Shown here one piece after another: positions 6,541 to 6,643 of a stretch of 6,643 bases of DNA (the stretch's first letter is position 1; the number at the start of each line of letters is the position of its first letter). A program made the position numbers and the translations under genes. The stretch spans positions 1 to 6,643 of the forward strand of contig CALVYX010000046.1 of the NCBI GenBank assembly GCA_944372315.1, given 5' to 3'. The stretch is from an uncultured Bacilli bacterium. GTDB lineage: Bacteria > Bacillota_I > Bacilli_A > RF39 > UBA660. The notes below the pieces were generated by a model. It had not been told where the DNA came from and did no database searches. It was given only the letters and a program-made list of their open reading frames with translations.

Positions 6541-6643
6541 CCAAGGGCGAGCCCCGTTACTGTTGTTCACGTTGTTGCCCGTCAAGTTCCCGTCCGAATT
6601 AACGTTCCACTCGTTAGCGTTAGAACCATTGAAGTTCCTAGGG
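6541..6643 (-). repeat. Putative DGR template repeat (TR), truncated at the window edge
   Basis: Read on the minus strand from base 6642, 34 codons contain 10 AAC and 2 AAT. They translate as ...SNANEWNVNSDGN... through GNNVNNSNGARPW. Dense AAC codons on a W-N-V-N-S-x-G-N-L...N-N-V-N-N-S-N-G-x-R-P scaffold are the hallmark of DGR templates, whose adenines are randomised when the copy is written into the variable repeat of a C-type-lectin-fold target gene. The end GGGGCTCGCCC is GC-rich, like the initiation-of-mutagenic-homing region. G+C is about 52% here against about a third elsewhere. The frame continues to TGA at 6511-6513, so it could instead be the 3' end of a target gene, but a variable repeat would hardly keep every AAC intact. 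No reverse transcriptase is in the window. Confidence 0.78.

Noticed and set aside
6511..6642. Partial coding sequence ending at TGA 6511-6513 (C-terminus of a DGR target protein)
   Set aside because: The frame is open, but every variable-type position still carries an Asn codon, as in a template. The ending after GARP (WNFFKLWMSL) also does not look like the usual terminal strand. It is kept as an alternative, not called as a gene.
1..6643. CRISPR array, tRNA/rRNA genes, insertion sequences, or recoding of TGA as Trp
   Set aside because: No regularly spaced repeats, cloverleaf sequences, transposase frames or terminal inverted repeats were seen. All tryptophans checked are TGG and the genes end in TAA or TAG.

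Overview
The window is AT-rich, roughly one third G+C, and every protein gene lies on the minus strand, so transcription runs from right to left. Low G+C, AAGGTGA/GGGAG-type ribosome binding sites, extended -10 promoters (TGTTATAAT), AT-rich hairpin terminators and a pyruvate phosphate dikinase suggest an anaerobic low-GC member of the Bacillota, perhaps one of the gut Bacilli lineages. That placement is inference. The genetic code looks standard: tryptophan is TGG.

Layout, in transcription order. At the right edge (6541-6643) is a block of about 52% G+C that reads on the minus strand as AAC-rich codons ending in Gly-Ala-Arg-Pro. It has the form of the template repeat (TR) of a diversity-generating retroelement (DGR) and is cut by the window edge. 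A non-coding stretch with a plausible terminator hairpin separates it from ppdK (pyruvate phosphate dikinase, start about 6285), which has its own extended -10 promoter and a strong terminator at 3617-3650. Next is a secreted, probably surface-anchored protein of unknown function (start 3539), with a signal peptide and a C-terminal NPSTN / membrane segment / basic tail. After a 269-base spacer comes a membrane-anchored extracellular protein (1003-1815). Its C-terminal half looks like the C-type-lectin/formylglycine-type fold also used by DGR target proteins. A terminator that overlaps the next promoter leads into a PfkB-family sugar or nucleoside kinase (35-940). Its last codons overlap the start of a partial gene at the left edge, probably a small Smr-domain protein.

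The genes look like mostly single-gene transcription units, each with its own promoter, except the pfkB-smr pair, which overlaps by 23 bases. The two metabolic genes (ppdK, pfkB) show no evident pathway link beyond general carbon metabolism. The two envelope genes between them are the lineage-specific part.

The most notable feature is the putative DGR template. No reverse transcriptase or accessory gene is present in the window, so any cassette must extend beyond the right edge. Gene 1003-1815 shares the W-x-V...G...G-x-R pattern with the translated template, but its third codon positions show it was not recently copied from this template.
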